Part shown: positions 63,504 through 64,000 of the stretch, piece by piece
Position numbering within the stretch: position 1 is the stretch's first letter
How the letters are laid out: every line of letters begins with the position of its first letter
DNA from: Candidatus Thalassolituus haligoni
Lineage (GTDB): Bacteria; Pseudomonadota; Gammaproteobacteria; Pseudomonadales; Oceanobacteraceae
NCBI RefSeq assembly: GCF_041222825.1
Contig: NZ_CP139482.1
Coordinates: 961,001 to 1,025,000, forward strand
DNA length: 64,000 nucleotides
Direction: 5' to 3'
Notes under the pieces: model-generated
Databases searched by the model: none
What the model was told of the DNA's origin: nothing
What the model saw: the letters and a program-made list of their open reading frames with translations, nothing else
Position numbers and translations under genes: made by a program

Positions 63504-64000
63504 TTGTCGGTAAATCCTTTCTATAGCTATGTGATCGGTGCAGACCGCTCGGTGGGCCAGTGCCTGACCAGAGCACTGGCAACAGAAAACTATATCTACA
63601 AAGGCGTGGCGATTGAAAGGCAGGAGCGGTTTTCCGTGCAATCGGCCGGGCAGCCGTTTTTTGTGCTGACGCCCTCATTGTGTCATCCCAGCGACTTCAG
63701 TGATGCCATGGCCTGGGCTGATCTGGCCGATGAGCATGATGCTCCAGTGGTGCTGGTGTCGTCGCTGGCGGTCTTTGCTGCGGATGACGGGCATCGCTTC
63801 TCCGAACAGGACAATGACTACTGTTCCAGTGAACTGGGCGTTGCGTTAATGGCTGTTGAGCAACGGATTCGTCAGTGTCGTCGGCACCTGATTTTGCGGG
63901 TCGGCCAAGCTTTTGCGGTACAGTCCGGTGATTTTGCCCATACCTTGCTCACCCGTATTCGAGATAATGGCCTGATTCAGGTGGATGACCAGCGTACTTT
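63504..64000 (+). CDS. NAD-dependent epimerase/reductase-like protein (RmlD-like), 3' end cut by window
   Basis: The frame is open from a TTG at 63504, preceded by GGGGAG with eight-base spacing, to the window edge (165 codons seen). The start SYVIGADRSVGQCLTRAL resembles a degenerate Rossmann GxxxxxG loop, and the later VVLVSSLAVFAADDGHRFSEQD and HLILRVGQAFA match short-chain sugar-nucleotide reductases of the RmlD type. The glycine motif is poor, so cofactor binding may be altered. The rest lies outside the window. Confidence 0.65.
   Translation, partial: MSVNPFYSYVIGADRSVGQCLTRALATENYIYKGVAIERQERFSVQSAGQPFFVLTPSLCHPSDFSDAMAWADLADEHDAPVVLVSSLAVFAADDGHRFSEQDNDYCSSELGVALMAVEQRIRQCRRHLILRVGQAFAVQSGDFAHTLLTRIRDNGLIQVDDQRT

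Noticed and set aside
1..64000. CRISPR arrays, rRNA or tRNA genes, prophage or defence islands
   Set aside because: No regularly spaced repeats, no rRNA-like stretch, no cloverleaf-like sequence noticed, and no phage structural or defence gene families. tRNA absence was judged by eye only.

Overview
The window reads as chromosome of a Gram-negative gammaproteobacterium, probably a marine member of the Oceanospirillales close to Pseudomonas. This rests on gene content and order. rsmA-pdxA-surA-lptD lie back to back with amgK-murU-djlA, and trpE / trpG-trpD-trpC / vfr-type crp / osmC / speD occur in the Pseudomonas order. The Mpl/UbiX, SurA/LptD, TonB and type II secretion parts also fit. No rRNA, tRNA, CRISPR array or prophage was seen. 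Coding density is high, codon use looks even, and most genes are housekeeping.

Layout. 1-8137: ribosome methylation, vitamin B6, outer-membrane protein and LPS assembly on the minus strand, with divergent cell-wall recycling genes (amgK, murU) and djlA. 8276-9581: a complete IS5-family insertion sequence flanked by CTAG, sitting exactly behind the arfB stop codon. 9578-15062: arfB, a hemolysin III-type membrane protein, a GIY-YIG protein and a split-off type II secretion block (gspN-gspC-gspD). 15063-19112: maf/yceF, sodB, a membrane coiled-coil protein, class I fumarase. 19196-23516: a PhoX-like (DUF839) lipoprotein with a PHO-box-like array in its promoter, followed by a lipoprotein with two CXXCH haem sites. 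23582-26807: ppnN, a CBS protein, purU. 27107-33140: VolA/Pla-1-type lipase, DUF1302 and DUF1329 proteins. 33266-36550: small outer-membrane protein, srkA, comF, a dispersed repeat and a small protein. 36961-38766: acyl-CoA dehydrogenase behind a promoter carrying a PsrA-type operator. 38978-47146: hpf, a HAD phosphatase, tryptophan genes, CRP/Vfr, OsmC, SpeD. 47247-51900: TonB receptor, rsmC and a LitR-type MerR regulator, divergent from a short LOV photoreceptor. 52130-57876: ppa and a TonB receptor / binding protein / hybrid kinase operon. 57899-64000: fbp, mpl, ubiX, small unknown proteins, a peroxiredoxin-glutaredoxin, and a reductase-like gene cut by the window edge.

The parts most worth attention are the LitR-LOV pair (probable blue-light regulation), the phosphate-type promoter in front of the PhoX-like gene and its haem-binding neighbour, the PsrA-like site before the acyl-CoA dehydrogenase, the TonB-receptor/binding-protein/kinase operon, and a family of short mobile-looking repeats (copies near 35.9, 51.9 and 62.9 kb) that shares space with stray IS-end sequences. 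I did not find a clearly new defence or mobile system; the candidates are combinations of known families whose joint roles are inferred.
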